Assembly: GCA_001632425.1 (NCBI GenBank)
Contig: KV425554.1
Span: forward strand, 232,634-296,633
Direction: 5' to 3'
From: Neolentinus lepideus HHB14362 ss-1
Taxonomy: Eukaryota > Basidiomycota > Agaricomycetes > Gloeophyllales > Gloeophyllaceae
Length of the DNA: 64,000 nt
Shown here: piece by piece, positions 24,327-35,791 of the stretch
Position numbering within the stretch: the stretch's first letter is position 1
How the letters are laid out: each line of letters begins with the position of its first letter
Program-made: the position numbers and the translations under genes
Notes under the pieces: model-generated
Told to the model about the DNA's origin: nothing
Database searches by the model: none
Seen by the model: the letters and a program-made list of their open reading frames with translations, nothing else

Positions 24327-25335
24327 ATGGACGTGGACGACGTCGACGTCGACGCAGAGACTCTGCAAGCGCAGATCGACATCTCGACGTCCCTCGCGGA
24401 CGACCTCGTCGCGTCGTGGATCAAGCCCGCATTCAAGAACAGCGTCGGTGGGAGCAGCGCTGGGAGGGTGACGGAGAAGGAGATTGAGGAATATGTACGT
24501 CGTCCGCCGAGGTGATGCTGCGTTTCTCCAGCTCATGTGTGCGCGGACCAGGAGGGCTGACGCGTGGCGTGTAGGCTTGGTGTGGGCGCTGCCGTGCCGG
24601 GTGTTGCGGGGAGGGAGGTGATGAAGCTCAAGGGACAGCTGCTAGCTAGCGGGAAGGGGAAGAAGCGGGACCGGCAGGAGGTGCATGAGATGGTTGTGGC
24701 GACGAGGAAGAGGGGAGATGAGAGTGAGGACGAGGACAGCAGGGCTGGGGCGATTAGGAAGAAGGCGAAGGTGGATGCGTTTGGAGGATTTGGGATTAAG
24801 AAAGGGAAGGGGCAGAGTCAAACTCCTTTAGCTCGCCCTAGCGCTGGTTCGAGTGCGGCAGTGAAGACGGATGGGTCCAAAGGAGAACCAGGGAGTGTGG
24901 CCTCTCCCGATGAGTCGCTCGCCTCTTCACATGCAGCCTCAAGGAAATCCTCCATTTCGAATACAAACACCAAGGACAATCCGCAGATACTGGTCACCCA
25001 ACCAGCCTCCTCGATCGGCGTGGAACTTTCGGTCCTGCCAGGTACGTAGGTCTCAATTGGATGTCCAGATCACCGAACGTATCGTTCACCGGTGCACCTT
25101 CCAAGCCTCAGTCAATTTATCAAAAAATACTAAGGATACCGGCCCAGCGTCCCGAGCATCCGACACGCCCGCATCATTGAAACAACTTTCAGGGTCTGCC
25201 CTGCCCTTACTTAACCTCGAAGGGCCTCCGCTGCATACTGGTCCGAGTGGCGGTGAGAGTGCGAAGAAGAGGAGGAAGAGAAGAAAGAAGAAGAAGAATG
25301 TGAATCCGATGGGAGAGGGTGCAGGTGGAGTATGA
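24327..25335 (+). CDS. Lys-rich nuclear protein, DUF3245-like
   Basis: Function unknown. The acidic N-terminus (MDVDDVDVDAETLQAQ) is followed by LADDLVASWIKPAF and, across an intron, by RPPRLGVGAAVPG. The W-x-P and RPxRLGxGA pattern recalls the fungal DUF3245 family. The middle is charged and low in complexity (TRKRGDESEDEDSRAG, IRKKAKVDAFGGFG). The tail is strongly basic (KKRRKRRKKKKNVNP), typical of nuclear or nucleolar proteins. Exon 1 ends near 24511. Exon 2 ends near 25041 after SVLPG. The last exon uses the frame ending at 25335, but its exact acceptor (between about 25064 and 25110) is not certain. Family assignment rests on memory of short motifs, so it is tentative. Confidence 0.6.
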
Positions 25336-25413
25336 TGAGTGCTGACAGTGAGTTTGGTAGATGATCTTGCTGTATCTCGTTTTCTTGTACTTGATTACAC
25401 CCTTTCTGCACTA

Positions 25414-25900
25414 ATTACATTGCCACAGTTCGGAATCGAATGTGCGGGTGCTGCTCGCTTTTCCACGTCACATTTGTCAGTTTCTTAGTGAATTATCTTG
25501 CCGCATGTCATCTTGTCCATTGACACGGCCTACTGTTACATTGCCACAGTCCAGATTGGAATCGGCGGGTGCTGCTCGGTGCTCACCTCAGAGTTCTGCG
25601 ATGATGTACAATCTCAATCTCATGTCTGTCAGTTCCTTGGTAAGGGGTCTCGCTGCTTGTCATCTTGCCCTTGACAATCGGACGCCGACGTATTGCCGCA
25701 GTATAGAGTTGAACCAATGGCTGCCGCTCGTCTCAAGACCGTCCGGCAGTATGCTTGTGCCACTGGCAGGTGGGGCTCAATCTCAAGACCGTCGTTCATT
25801 AGAAATCACTATCTTGTCACCTGTCATCTCACTCTTGAAAATCGCACAAGATCGCATTGCCACTGTTCGGAGTGTGCAAGCGGGTGGATACTCGCATCCA
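25414..25900. repeat. degenerate tandem direct repeats (unit about 120-165 bp)
   Basis: Four diverged copies begin near 25414, 25534, 25688 and 25850. Shared phrases are attgccacagt, then a cggaatcg-like block, gcgggtgctgctcg, and near the unit end ttgtcatcttgcccttgac. Copies 1 and 2 are most alike; copies 3 and 4 are decayed. A 176-codon frame across them is not credible as a gene. Could be relics of a local duplication or a minisatellite. Confidence 0.65.
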
Positions 25901-26559
25901 AAATATTACAGTGGTGTGCGTCCAGCCCCAAAATCCATGACTGTCAGTGTCGCCGCTTTGCGTAGCCTTTGAGTTCGCCGCCAGTGCGGTATGGAGTGAT
26001 TGGCACCTCGGTGAAGGCACGCTGAGCAAACAATGAGCCCACAGGATTAGCGCGCCGGGCTGGGATATACGCGAGCCATGTGCCGTGGATTGATACTGTC
26101 AAGGAGTCCTGTGCCACGTTGCCATTGAGACGAGCTCGCGGAGCACTTTTACTTCCGAGGTCGCGTGGTTAGATGGGATCTGTGCAGTGCGCCAGATAGC
26201 AGTAAGATTGCGACGTCATACAATGAATAGATCAATACATGTATACTATCGGAGAAATTCAGAGTCGTAGAGTCGTATATAAGCGGGTGAAGGGAAGGTA
26301 CAATGCGATCTCTACGGGAATGAGTACAATCAAAGTCCGTTGATCTACAATTGTGTTCCGTAAGTATACATACAAGGTAAGGGTTTGTTATCGTACACCA
26401 GACCGGATAAGAAAATAAATTAAAGCCGTAGCCTGAAGTGAACAAAGGTACAGTGTTATGCAATCAGAGAAATCAGCGTGCCATCCACCCACTTCCATAA
26501 TCTTACATTCCTTCAACTAGACATTCTACCAACTTGGGTGCCGGACCCTATATGACCTT
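25901..26559. other. intergenic, 3' side of the basic unknown gene
   Basis: 660 bp with no supported gene. The part beyond about 26150 is AT-richer and may hold the 3' UTR of the minus-strand gene that ends at 26560. Confidence 0.4.
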
Positions 26560-27174
26560 CTATCTCTTGCTGGTGTTGGCTCGCCGAGGCGCGGGCTTCG
26601 GCCTCTGCTGTGGGAGTGGCGTGGTGCGGGACCGATGCGGTGGCTTTGGAGGAGGAGTAGGAGATTTCTGATGGCCGCTGTTCTGACGAGTGGAACTGTG
26701 TCGGTGGTGGGTGGGGTGTGGAACGACCTGGTGGTTCTGAGAAGGCTGGTGGCGGGAGCGTGTCGTCGATCGCGAGATAGCCTGGTTAGATGATTGGCTG
26801 CGTTGTCTAACGTTGACAGAAGGCCGTGTGGCCTTGGATTTCGACGTAGATCGGCTGACAGTGCTCGGGCCTCTTCTCAGGAAAGAAAAGCCAATTCCCG
26901 AGCTGGGCTTCTTCCTCCGTCCACCGCCTTTCTGCTGTCGCCACGCCCGGTAGGCTTTAGCGTCACGCATTTCGCGGATTCCTTGCCTGCGAAGGGCTTC
27001 GTCTCCTGAGAAGGTGCCTCTCCACTTCATCAGCCAGCCGTGTACGGTAGACGCCGGAGGCTTAATCCTGCGGCGTCCGTGCTCATCGTACTATAGTAAA
27101 CGTACTCTCAACTTGGCTGTCAGAGATAGTTTTCTCAATTTACTTACTGATTCCCATTCAATCGTAAGACCCAT
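26560..27174 (-). CDS. small basic protein of unknown function
   Basis: Not recognised with confidence. Exon 1 (27148-27174) encodes MGLTIEWES. A 57-bp GT-AG intron (27091-27147) joins it in frame to YDEHGRRRIKPPASTVYGWL, then MKWRGTFSGDEALRRQGIRE and MRDAKAYRAWRQQ. This compact N-terminal part is well formed and recalls, weakly, CsbD-like stress proteins. The rest is a disordered Ser/Pro/Arg/His-rich tail (GIGFSFLRRGPS, SRSTTRSRHQPSQNHQ) ending in PAPRRANTSKR. About 185 residues. The intron and the sharp change from conserved-looking to low-complexity sequence support a real gene. Confidence 0.6.
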
Positions 27175-28112
27175 GGACGTAAGAGTAGCGTAAGATGATA
27201 GTGTGTAAGAGGGGGAGAGATATTAATGCTGCGAGCGAGGACGCCATGCTCACTCTGCCCCGTGTTTGCGGCGTCGGAGCCATGAATAGAGTGTACGGAA
27301 GATGCCGGGTACGCACAATGAGCTTCGTCGTGCCTTTGTCGGGAAGACAGGGACAGTGCAATATTTCATCTACTGAACGACCTGGAGTGCTAACCCTTGC
27401 ACGCAAGCGATGGCTGTTGGTTTGGGTGAGACGGTCAGCATTCCGGTATAATTCCAGGTACCCGATACAGCAAGTTAAGAAGGCGGTGCTATGACCACAT
27501 AGTTACGGTGGGCCTGCACCGTACCTTCAATGCCGATCTCTGTCTCAATGTACGATCGCCGAATGTCCAGATAACTGCGTGCGCGACGGATCATAATTCC
27601 ACCAGGACGATGGTCAGAAATGTCATACTTGAATTCTTTACGACTTCATTGACAGTACAGACACAGATGTAATTCGGAGTAGTACATACAACTCGAGCAA
27701 TGCTTTAGCATGTTTCGTACAGCTCCCCGTGCGGTTAACAAGAAGACCCGGACGAGGGCGACGTCCGATGGTGAAATGTCCAAAACCATGTCAGCTTTCC
27801 TATTTAGGCCATCGAAGCAATGCCTGTGCTGTCCCTCGTGGTGGCAGTGCGGGCCGGCTTACGATTTACTGGTATGACAGGTGCTTTAGGCTGTCCAACT
27901 CCTCTTGCTCTCGCACACCGCCATAGCTTACTGGCACATTTCGACCCGCTTGCTACGCTAATGAGTAAGTATGGAGGGATCCGGAACGTTGAGCGACCGA
28001 ATCTTGTCGGAGAGCATTCGTGTCCGCCGTTTGAGGGACGGTACTACAAAAGTACGGGTCGAGATGGGGATCTCCTCATCGCAAGACATAGTCGCTGCGC
28101 TCAAGGGTTATC
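27175..28112. other. divergent intergenic region, no supported gene
   Basis: 938 bp between two divergent starts. A 57-codon stop-free minus-strand stretch (27475-27645, containing HRPGGIMIRRARSYLDIRRS) is the only thing that looks faintly coding. It has no start codon and no known relative. Confidence 0.4.
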
Positions 28113-28845
28113 ATGGGTTGGAAGAACGTCTCTACGATCATCGAAGGCAGGCTGTATCTTGGCAGGTGAGTATAATTAGCTCTTCTCTACATCGCTGTGT
28201 TGGACATTCTTCTTTTCTTAATTCTCCATCACTCTCATCAAATACTTCCCTAAACAGTATTGTGGCGGCTCGATCGACGCGCGCCTTAAGTGAGCGCCGT
28301 ATAACGCATATTGTATCTGTATGCACCGAACCTATCCCTGCTGACTTGCCCGAGTCTGGTATTCGCCAACTGCGTATACCCATCGAAGACGTCGACTATG
28401 CCGACCTTTTGATTCACCTTCCAGGGGCTGTTCGCTTTATTCGTCAAGCCCTACAAGAGCAAGGTGTTGTACTAGTCCACTGCGGTCAGGGTTTATCTCG
28501 AAGTGCTGCTGTGGTGGCTGCCTATCGTAAGTTCAGATCTTTCAGGCGCTGTCAGCGCCTCGTTGACCTGATCGTGTCTGTTCCAGTAATGTACTCAAAA
28601 CATATTAGTGCCACTGCTGCCTTGGAGGAAGTCAGAAGTGGTGAGTGCGGCTCAGAGAGATGATCTTTGTGGATTCCTTAACTGATGATATTCAAGCTCG
28701 CGAACAAACCTGGGTGAATCCCGGCTTCCAAGAGCAGCTAGTCCTCTTCGAGTTATGCCGCTACAACCCGACATCGAATGATGGGATCTACCTCGCCTGG
28801 AGACATAAGATCACAAATCAACTGGCAGGCCAGAGTCAAACATAG
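28113..28845 (+). CDS. dual-specificity protein phosphatase
   Basis: Cys-dependent phosphatase of the DSP class, removing phosphate from Tyr/Ser/Thr. The start MGWKNVSTIIEGRLYLGS is given by a short first exon that splices to IVAARSTRALSERRITHIVS, matching the usual DSP opening (YLG...HIxxV). The general acid loop is near IPIEDVDYADLLIHLPGA. The P-loop is VLVHCGQGLSRSAAVVAAY, with catalytic Cys and Arg both present. It continues with LMYSKHISATAALEEVRS and PGFQEQLVLFELCRYN. About 190 residues in four exons; all junctions keep frame. No extra targeting domain is seen, so the substrate cannot be inferred. Longer upstream frames (27971) were rejected because they are out of phase with the catalytic exon. 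Confidence 0.85.
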
Positions 28846-29607
28846 GTATGTCTCTTGCGGTCGCAAGTGTTCTCTGCTTACGCTCAGCCTTAGATACCAC
28901 TCGTCTGACATTCTCTCAGTCAAAAGCGATGCCCTAAACGTTCTTTTTTCCTCTCTGCTCTGCTACAATTTGTTCCGTTCTCTTCGTCTCTCATAATGTA
29001 TCTGTATCTGTACACCTACATAATCCTGTCGTACTGCTGGATAGACTCGCCCATGTATACCTAGTGTCAGAGACTCGGATGTGGTGAATGGGCCACGAGC
29101 CAGGAGCATAATGAGGTTGTGCTGTACTATTTACCTCGCGTAATAGATTTCATCGCGCTGTCTTCCATACTTTCAAATCGCTGGTATTGAGAACACCGTG
29201 ACCATCAAGCTCCCCGCTGGGTCAACAGTACTGTGCACGGGGCTGTTATTTTTTTGGGTCGCTCGATCCTAAGGAACGCACTCATTCCATACGAATTTCA
29301 GGTCTTTTGCTTCATGTCAGTTTGTCTCAACGTATGTACTATGCAGATACACCGCGTTCTGCGTGCCTTTGTACGGTCTATGTCATACATAGATCTCCGT
29401 CGATCGGATCGGGCACTTGCACTCCAGGTTCTCGCCCACGCGGGGCCGAAGCCACGCTGGCTGACGCCATGTCTGCACCCAGGTACTTAAGCTCGAAAGT
29501 GCTGCGATCAGTGCACACACACTGGAGCCGCTCCTTATATATATACCTGACAGCTCGTCTAGAGTTTCATTTAAACACCTTGCTTTCTTCTTTCCGACCA
29601 GCTTAGT
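28846..29607. other. intergenic, upstream of the HSL-like gene
   Basis: 762 bp. A few open frames without motifs. No tRNA or repeat seen. The downstream end must hold the promoter of the HSL-like gene. Confidence 0.45.
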
Positions 29608-32600
29608 ATGGGGCTCAATACCTTCACGGCTGCGGTGCACATTACCCCAGGTAGTATGGAATACCTCTGTGCCATGGCTGAATGCTGAAGCTCTATCCCC
29701 AAAGTCGTCATAAAGACATTCCTGAAACATTCTAAACGAAAGGGACAGCACTTTGTGGATGGCGATGAGGAGGTAGCGACGGATGATATATTCTTCGACG
29801 AGTATGTCCCGACCGGAGTTCAGTCGATGTATGCTGACTTCAATGTGGAGGGCGTTCCATATTGTCAAAGCCTTTTTGGAACTAGGGACAGAGAATACTC
29901 TTGAGTCATTCCAATCATTGTCAGTGTTTTATTTGACGCGTTCTGTTCGGTGTCTCGCTAACGAAGATATAGCACGAACACCCATGTACCAGCCCCTCCA
30001 TGGGCAGCTGTGGCGCCCGTCCTTATACCGTTAAAATCTTGCAACAACGCTGCAGACATCCTGATCAATTGGTTTGGCCCTGAGGAGCTTAAGGATGTCG
30101 TGGGTGGAGAGAGGTGGTGGCAAGTGCGCGGGTTGGATGGGATCGAAGGCGAGTGGATTACAGAGAAGGAATATCTGTCCAGCAGCACTCCGGACAATGG
30201 CAAGGGAGTCGATTGGGCCACTAAGCTCATTAAGCAGATGGATCATTTGGATTCTGTTATGGCGAGTGGATAGACCTGCTTAAGACGGTGTCTCACTGAC
30301 GATTGATTATAGTTGTATGTTCCTGGAGGTGCGTTCTCGTGTGTTCCAGCTGACCAAAGACTTATATATATACTAATTGCTCCACAGGAGGATACTTCTT
30401 TGGTTCCATCAGTTAGTCCCAGAGTTCTCGCTACACGAGTTTTGCCTCACCTTGGTTTCGCATCTCAGACACCCATAGGTATCAAATCATTCGATACGGT
30501 AATATTTCCGTATTTTCAACGTCATGCTCGACTGATACATATTTTCAAAAGCCAGAAAAATGCACGGTCGAGCTTTCGTGGTCAATTACCGGTATGTGAG
30601 ACTTGGCTTGGCAGGTTTTCCGGAACTCAGCCAAACAGAAAAGCTCCCCAGTATCCTTGGCCGTGTCCGTTGCACGATGTCTTGGCGTCTTGTGAGTACG
30701 CAAGGACCAATCCGTGCTAACCGAGTGTAATTTCCGAGTAATACAGATCTTTACCTCATCCAGCCGCCAGAAGGCACTGCTCACAAACCGGTAGATCCTA
30801 GCAAAATTGTTTTTGCTGGGGATTCGGCCGGAGGCGGCCTCTGCATATCCGCGCTGACAGTCATCCGAGACATGGGTTTGCCCATGCCTGCTGGCGCTGT
30901 GCTCATCAGCCCTTGGGTTGACTTGACTCACAGCTTCCCTAGTGTCATGCAGAATATAACCACTGTAAGTCTACAGTCTTGATACGTGACCGATGGTGTG
31001 AGATTGAGGTTGTACGCAGGATATTATCCCACCGCATGGTTTCATGGCGAAGCCGTCGCCGGTCTGGCCTATCGACCCAGTACCACCACCCGAGGGGCGA
31101 GTGATACGTACGACGACCAGTCCTCCGCCAAAGCCGGGTCATGCCGATAATCTGAAGTCACAGGACGGCGCTGATGGGGTTGTCCCTGCCGGTGGTCATG
31201 TGGAAAGCCAGAGGGAAATGTTGGCGTCCGGGAAGGACATGGTATCCTCGTCTTCGAATGGTTCATCCGAGTCACCACAAGATAGCTCAGGAAGCGACCA
31301 GGCGGGACAATCCAGTGGACTTCAGGCTGGACATGGTGATGGCGAAGGATCTGAGACACAAGAGCCTAGTGATTCTGACCGACAGACGCGGTCTTCCACT
31401 CAGGCGAATGGTCAGGCTGACACGAAAACTGTCGAAACAGACGACACAGACTTGAAGGAACCGAAGCCACCCAAAGTACTCATGCACGACCCTGACGAGA
31501 TACCGCTGGAGCTACGGGCACAAATCCAGATATATGCTACGAATGAGTAAGTTGGTCGACCATTTCTGCTTCCAGGCGCCGGAGCCCAATCTGACTTCCG
31601 ATGATCATCAGACAGCTTACACATCCTCTCGTGTCACCCATCCTTCAAGGTTCCCTCGGCAATCTGTGCCCACTGTACATCCTTGTCGGGGACGCAGAAG
31701 TCCTTCGTGATGAAGGTATATATCTAGCTCATCGAGCAGCCCATCCGGATGAGTATCCCACCAGACAAGGTGCGCTCAAGGAGGGCAGGAGGCAGAAAGA
31801 GAATGTGGAAAAGTTCCGGACCCCGACCAAGGTATAGTCATATTGTATGAAGCGTGTTCAAAAATACTAAGCACTAGGCACAAAGGTTCATCTACAGGCG
31901 TATGATGGTACGTTGCATTGGAACGTGGCCGATGTATACTAATACCAGGTAGGGATGTGTCATGTCCTGACGGTGTTTACCTTCACGAACAGTGTGAGCC
32001 TACTAGTTTTCTCCCTTTTCGTATGCCTAGTTGACATCATCTCCTGTGTAGGCTAAATACGCTTACCGGTCAATTGCACATTTCATCAAGCACGTAACAA
32101 CCTCGGCCCGAGAGGAGGTTACACTCAATCCCTTCCCTGAGCTCCAAAGCCCATCCACCTTTGACGACGAAGACGACTACGATGATCCTCGTCGGCGAAG
32201 GCCTCGGCTGCAGGTTGTTGAGACCACGCCGGATGACGCTGCTGGCAAAACAAAAGTCCGACCCGACATTGACTCCCCGACGGAGAACAACCTGTACAGC
32301 CGCAACAAAGCAATAACTGTCAAGGAAGTCACGAGAGGTTTGACGGACCTCATGCCAGAAAGATCCGATGGGAGTGCTCAGCAGAGTCGGGTAAAGATCA
32401 TTGTTTCTATTGACTCATCTCTTTTTGACTTAACATGCCGCACAGGAAGACTTACCAGACGTGCTGATGATTCGTGAACGCATCGACATTCACGGAAAGG
32501 TCCGACCCATGGAACCGAAAGAGGAACTGGTGGCTCTCCAGCTCAAGCCATCGGAAATCGGCGTCATCAAAGAGGACCCCTGCAGAAGATGGGCGACAGG

Positions 32601-33304
32601 CCAAGTTATTTGGGACAAGAAGTTCAAGCGCAGTGCTGAGAGCGTCCTTCGAAAAAGGCAGAAGAATGAGGCGAGAGCGCTGGCGCTGCTTGCGGATGCC
32701 AGGTCGCAGGGCCTGAAGCTAGCGGATGACGGCTCTATCGTGGATTTAGCGGTGTCCCCGTCGAGAATGTCGATTCCTTCTGGACACAGAGAAATTCAGT
32801 CTGATCGCCGGTGGGGGCCTCTGGATTTGGAGTATGAATCTCCTCCACCGAGTGCGATTTGTAAGAGACGGGATACGGTGAGTGCTTGACTTTCTTGGAA
32901 TCTCGCTATCTCAATCTGTCTCTCCCTTCCAGCCTGAAGCCCTAGCACTCTTAAAGAAGAGTATATACTACACAGCTCCAGCTACCCACAGGACGATACC
33001 AAATTTGAAGATGTCACAAACCATCAGAGCAGTCTTCGATACGAACGATCATACCACGCAACCGCCTCAGCAATCCGGTTCAGAGCAGCAACGGATGCGC
33101 CATGCGCCCATTCACGGAATTTCTATCTGGACTGGCCTTCTCACGTACGCTGACTAGATTCGCATTCTGTTTCTATTCGCTCACTGATCTGACGCTAGTC
33201 TGTTCATGCGCAAGAGCTCGCAGAAGGCACGCGACGGGCGGAAAAAGGCTCGAGATGCGGCAAAAGACGCACACGAGAAACTACCAACTTCCCCTTCACA
33301 CTGA
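29608..33304 (+). CDS. hormone-sensitive-lipase-like alpha/beta hydrolase, large
   Basis: Probable acylglycerol or ester lipase of the HSL group. MGLNTFTAAVHITP splices to VVIKTFLKHSKRK. The oxyanion loop reads YVPGGGYFFGSI, followed across introns by NTHRYQIIRYARKMHGRAF and VVNYRKAPQYPWPCPLHD. The nucleophile motif is FAGDSAGGGLCISA. The acid (LVGDAEVLRDEG) and His (YDGMCHVLTVF) complete the triad. Between nucleophile and acid lies an insert of about 150 residues rich in Ser, Asp, Gln and Gly (about 31060-31480). A long C-terminal extension (EDLPDVLMIRERIDIHGKV through the basic tail RKSSQKARDGRKKARDAAK) ends at 33304. Over 850 residues and about twelve introns. Linker and tail may be regulatory. 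Broken genomic frames all resolve by splicing. Confidence 0.85.
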
Positions 33305-33755
33305 CTAGCCGCCTATCGATCCCCACTGTACCTTACATAGACGGACATCATGATCTAGTAACTGAACATATGTACATATTATATACACCAGCTCATATTT
33401 ACTATAGAGTATCTTCGGACCGGTTTTTGGCTACATTACTCTTTGAATACCTCATGGCGATCATTGTTTTGAGCTGCCATCCTAGCACGTCCAATATTGG
33501 GTACTCCAAACGCACGGGCCCAAAGAAGGACAAGGCATTGAAGTATGGCCATACTAGTGGTCGTGAGACAGGATTGGTCAGCAATCAGTCGATTTCTTTA
33601 ACCCTCCGCCCATTGTTCGATGTCGTGCTTGGACCACCTCATTCTCTCCCAATTGGCCTTGCAATTCCTCAGGTATGTGGCAAATAACACTTACTCGACG
33701 TGTCACGTAGCATTGGCTAACGTTTGGTGGGATCCAAGTATCTCTCTATCTCAAA
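33305..33755. other. intergenic, upstream of first alpha-tubulin
   Basis: 451 bp between co-oriented genes. No supported gene; holds the promoter of the first tubulin copy. Confidence 0.5.
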
Positions 33756-35442
33756 ATGCGTGAAGTCATCTCCGTGCACGTTGGTCAGGCTGGTGTCCAG
33801 ATCGGTAACGCATGCTGTAAGTCACAGTGCACTGGATTTTGTCTGTGCAACGCGATTCGAGTCGAGAGATATAGAATACGCGTGGCATTGGGCCCTCTAG
33901 TGTATATTGTATGCGTGATGCTGATATATGCGTGCTGACAGGGGAGTTGTATACTGTGGAGCACGGGCTGAGCGTGAGTGTACAATGTTTACGAGGAATT
34001 GCAATATTTACTGATGAAGTGTTCTGTATAGCCGGATGGTCGTTTGATTGAGGGTGCAGGCCCTACGAAGCGTAACGATGATGGATTTAGCACTTTCTTC
34101 TCCGAGACCTCCTCCGGCAAACACGTCCCCCGTTCGCTCTATGTTGACCTGGAGCCGAACGTAATTGACGAGGTTCGGAGCGGTACTTACAGGAGCCTGT
34201 TCCACCCTGAGACCATGATCACGGGTAAGGAGGACGCTGCCAGTAACTGTGAGTATTTACGTTCTGCCCGACCGATCGCCAGTCTGACAGGCGGGATTAA
34301 GATGCTCGTGGCCACTACACCATCGGCAAGGAGCAGATTGATGTTGTCATGGACAAGGTCCGCCGTCTCGCGGATAACTGCAGTGGGCTGCAGGGCTTCT
34401 TCGTTTTCCATTCCTTCGGTGGTGGAACCGGCTCCGGTTTCGGTGCCCTCATCCTGGAGCGTCTGTCGACTGACTATGGCAAGAAGTCCAAGCTCGAGTT
34501 CAGCGTTTACCCCGCCCCTACGATGGCGAACTCCGTCGTTGAGCCCTACAACTCCGTCTTGACGACGCACACCACCCTGGAGCATTCGGACTGTTCTTTC
34601 ATGGTTGACAATGAGGCTATCTATGACATTTGCAAGAAGAACCTCGGCATCTCGTCGCCCAGCTTCACAAACTTGAACAGACTGATTGCCCAGGTCGTCT
34701 CGTCGATTACTGCTTCTCTTCGTTTCGACGGTTCCCTCAACGTCGATCTGAACGAGTTCCAGACTAATTTGGTGCCGTGCGTACACTTATTAAGTTTCAA
34801 TTTATCTTCAAACTAAAATCACCATAGTTTCCCCCGTATCCACTTCCCCCTTGCCACCTTCGCACCCATCATTTCCGCCGAGAAGGCTCATCACGAGCAG
34901 AATTCGGTTGCTGACATGACCTTCTCTTGCTTCGAGACCGGCAACCAGATGGTCAAGTGTGATCCTCGGGAAGGCAAATATAGTAAGTGCCCACAAGGTA
35001 TTTTATCAGTCTTTCGTTGATCGCGACTGCAGTGGCCTGCGCGCTACTTTACCGTGGTGACGTCGTGCCCAAGGACGTCAATGCCGCTGTCAGCGTCATC
35101 AAGACGAAGCGCACCATCCAGTTCGTCGACTGGTGCCCAACTGGCTTCAAGCTTGGCATCTGCAATGAGGCCCCCGCGCATATCCCTGGTGGTGACCTCG
35201 CCAAAGTGTCTCGCAGTCTTTGCATGCTTTCGAACACAACCGCTATCTCGAGCGCATGGAGTCGCCTTGATCACAAGTTCGACCTTCTGTACTCGAAGCG
35301 TGCGTTCGTTCACTGGTATGTCGGTGAGGGTATGGAGGAGGGCGAGTTCTCGGAAGCGCGTGAGGATCTCGCTGCTTTGGAGAAGGACTACGAGGAGGTC
35401 GGCATTGACTCCGCGGACGTCGAGGAGGCAGGTGAATACTAA
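33756..35442 (+). CDS. TUB1: alpha-tubulin, copy 1
   Basis: Alpha subunit of the microtubule dimer. [20 protein letters not shown] splices to [11 protein letters not shown]. The nucleotide signature is [14 protein letters not shown]. Alpha-specific marks are [34 protein letters not shown] (with the catalytic Glu that acts on beta-tubulin GTP), [14 protein letters not shown], and the end [20 protein letters not shown] followed by an acidic tail ending GEY. About 448 residues. Five introns lie in the first three quarters. The last exon (about 35032-35442, 411 bp) has none, whereas copy 2 has four introns in the same stretch. C-terminal Tyr is kept. Both copies look functional. Confidence 0.95.
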
Positions 35443-35791
35443 AGGGATTACTGTTGCTGTCGTGTTGTCTCTTTTCGGTGTTCACGTCGTCATAGTCAGC
35501 TTATAATCCTTCCCTTTTTGTCATGATTGTTACGTTACGTATATCCCCCTTTTCCTTTTACCCTAGGCAATATTCATACCAGGAACACAACCGATGCAGC
35601 ATTGGCCGTAATTGATTACTCATTGGAGCATATGTGGAATATTTTTTCGAAGAAGTGACTGACTCGAAAATGAGATTCGGGCCCGGCGGAACGGCCACGC
35701 GCAGGTAGCATGGCCAGATTTAGTCGGGGAGTCGCGCCAGCTCCTGTCGAAATTGACTTCCTGATCCTCCCCGCCAGCCCAAGTCAACAAT
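35443..35791. other. spacer between the tandem tubulin genes
   Basis: 349 bp holding the 3' UTR of copy 1 and the promoter of copy 2. No repeat of the copy 1 upstream region is evident. Confidence 0.5.

Noticed and set aside
25442..25972. 176-codon frame
   Set aside because: It runs through degenerate tandem repeats, whose unit is not a multiple of three, so the frame cannot be under coding constraint.
27475..27645. 57-codon stop-free minus-strand stretch rich in Arg and Ile
   Set aside because: No start codon and no recognisable relative. It looked faintly coding, so an RNA-seq check is reasonable, but I cannot support a gene.
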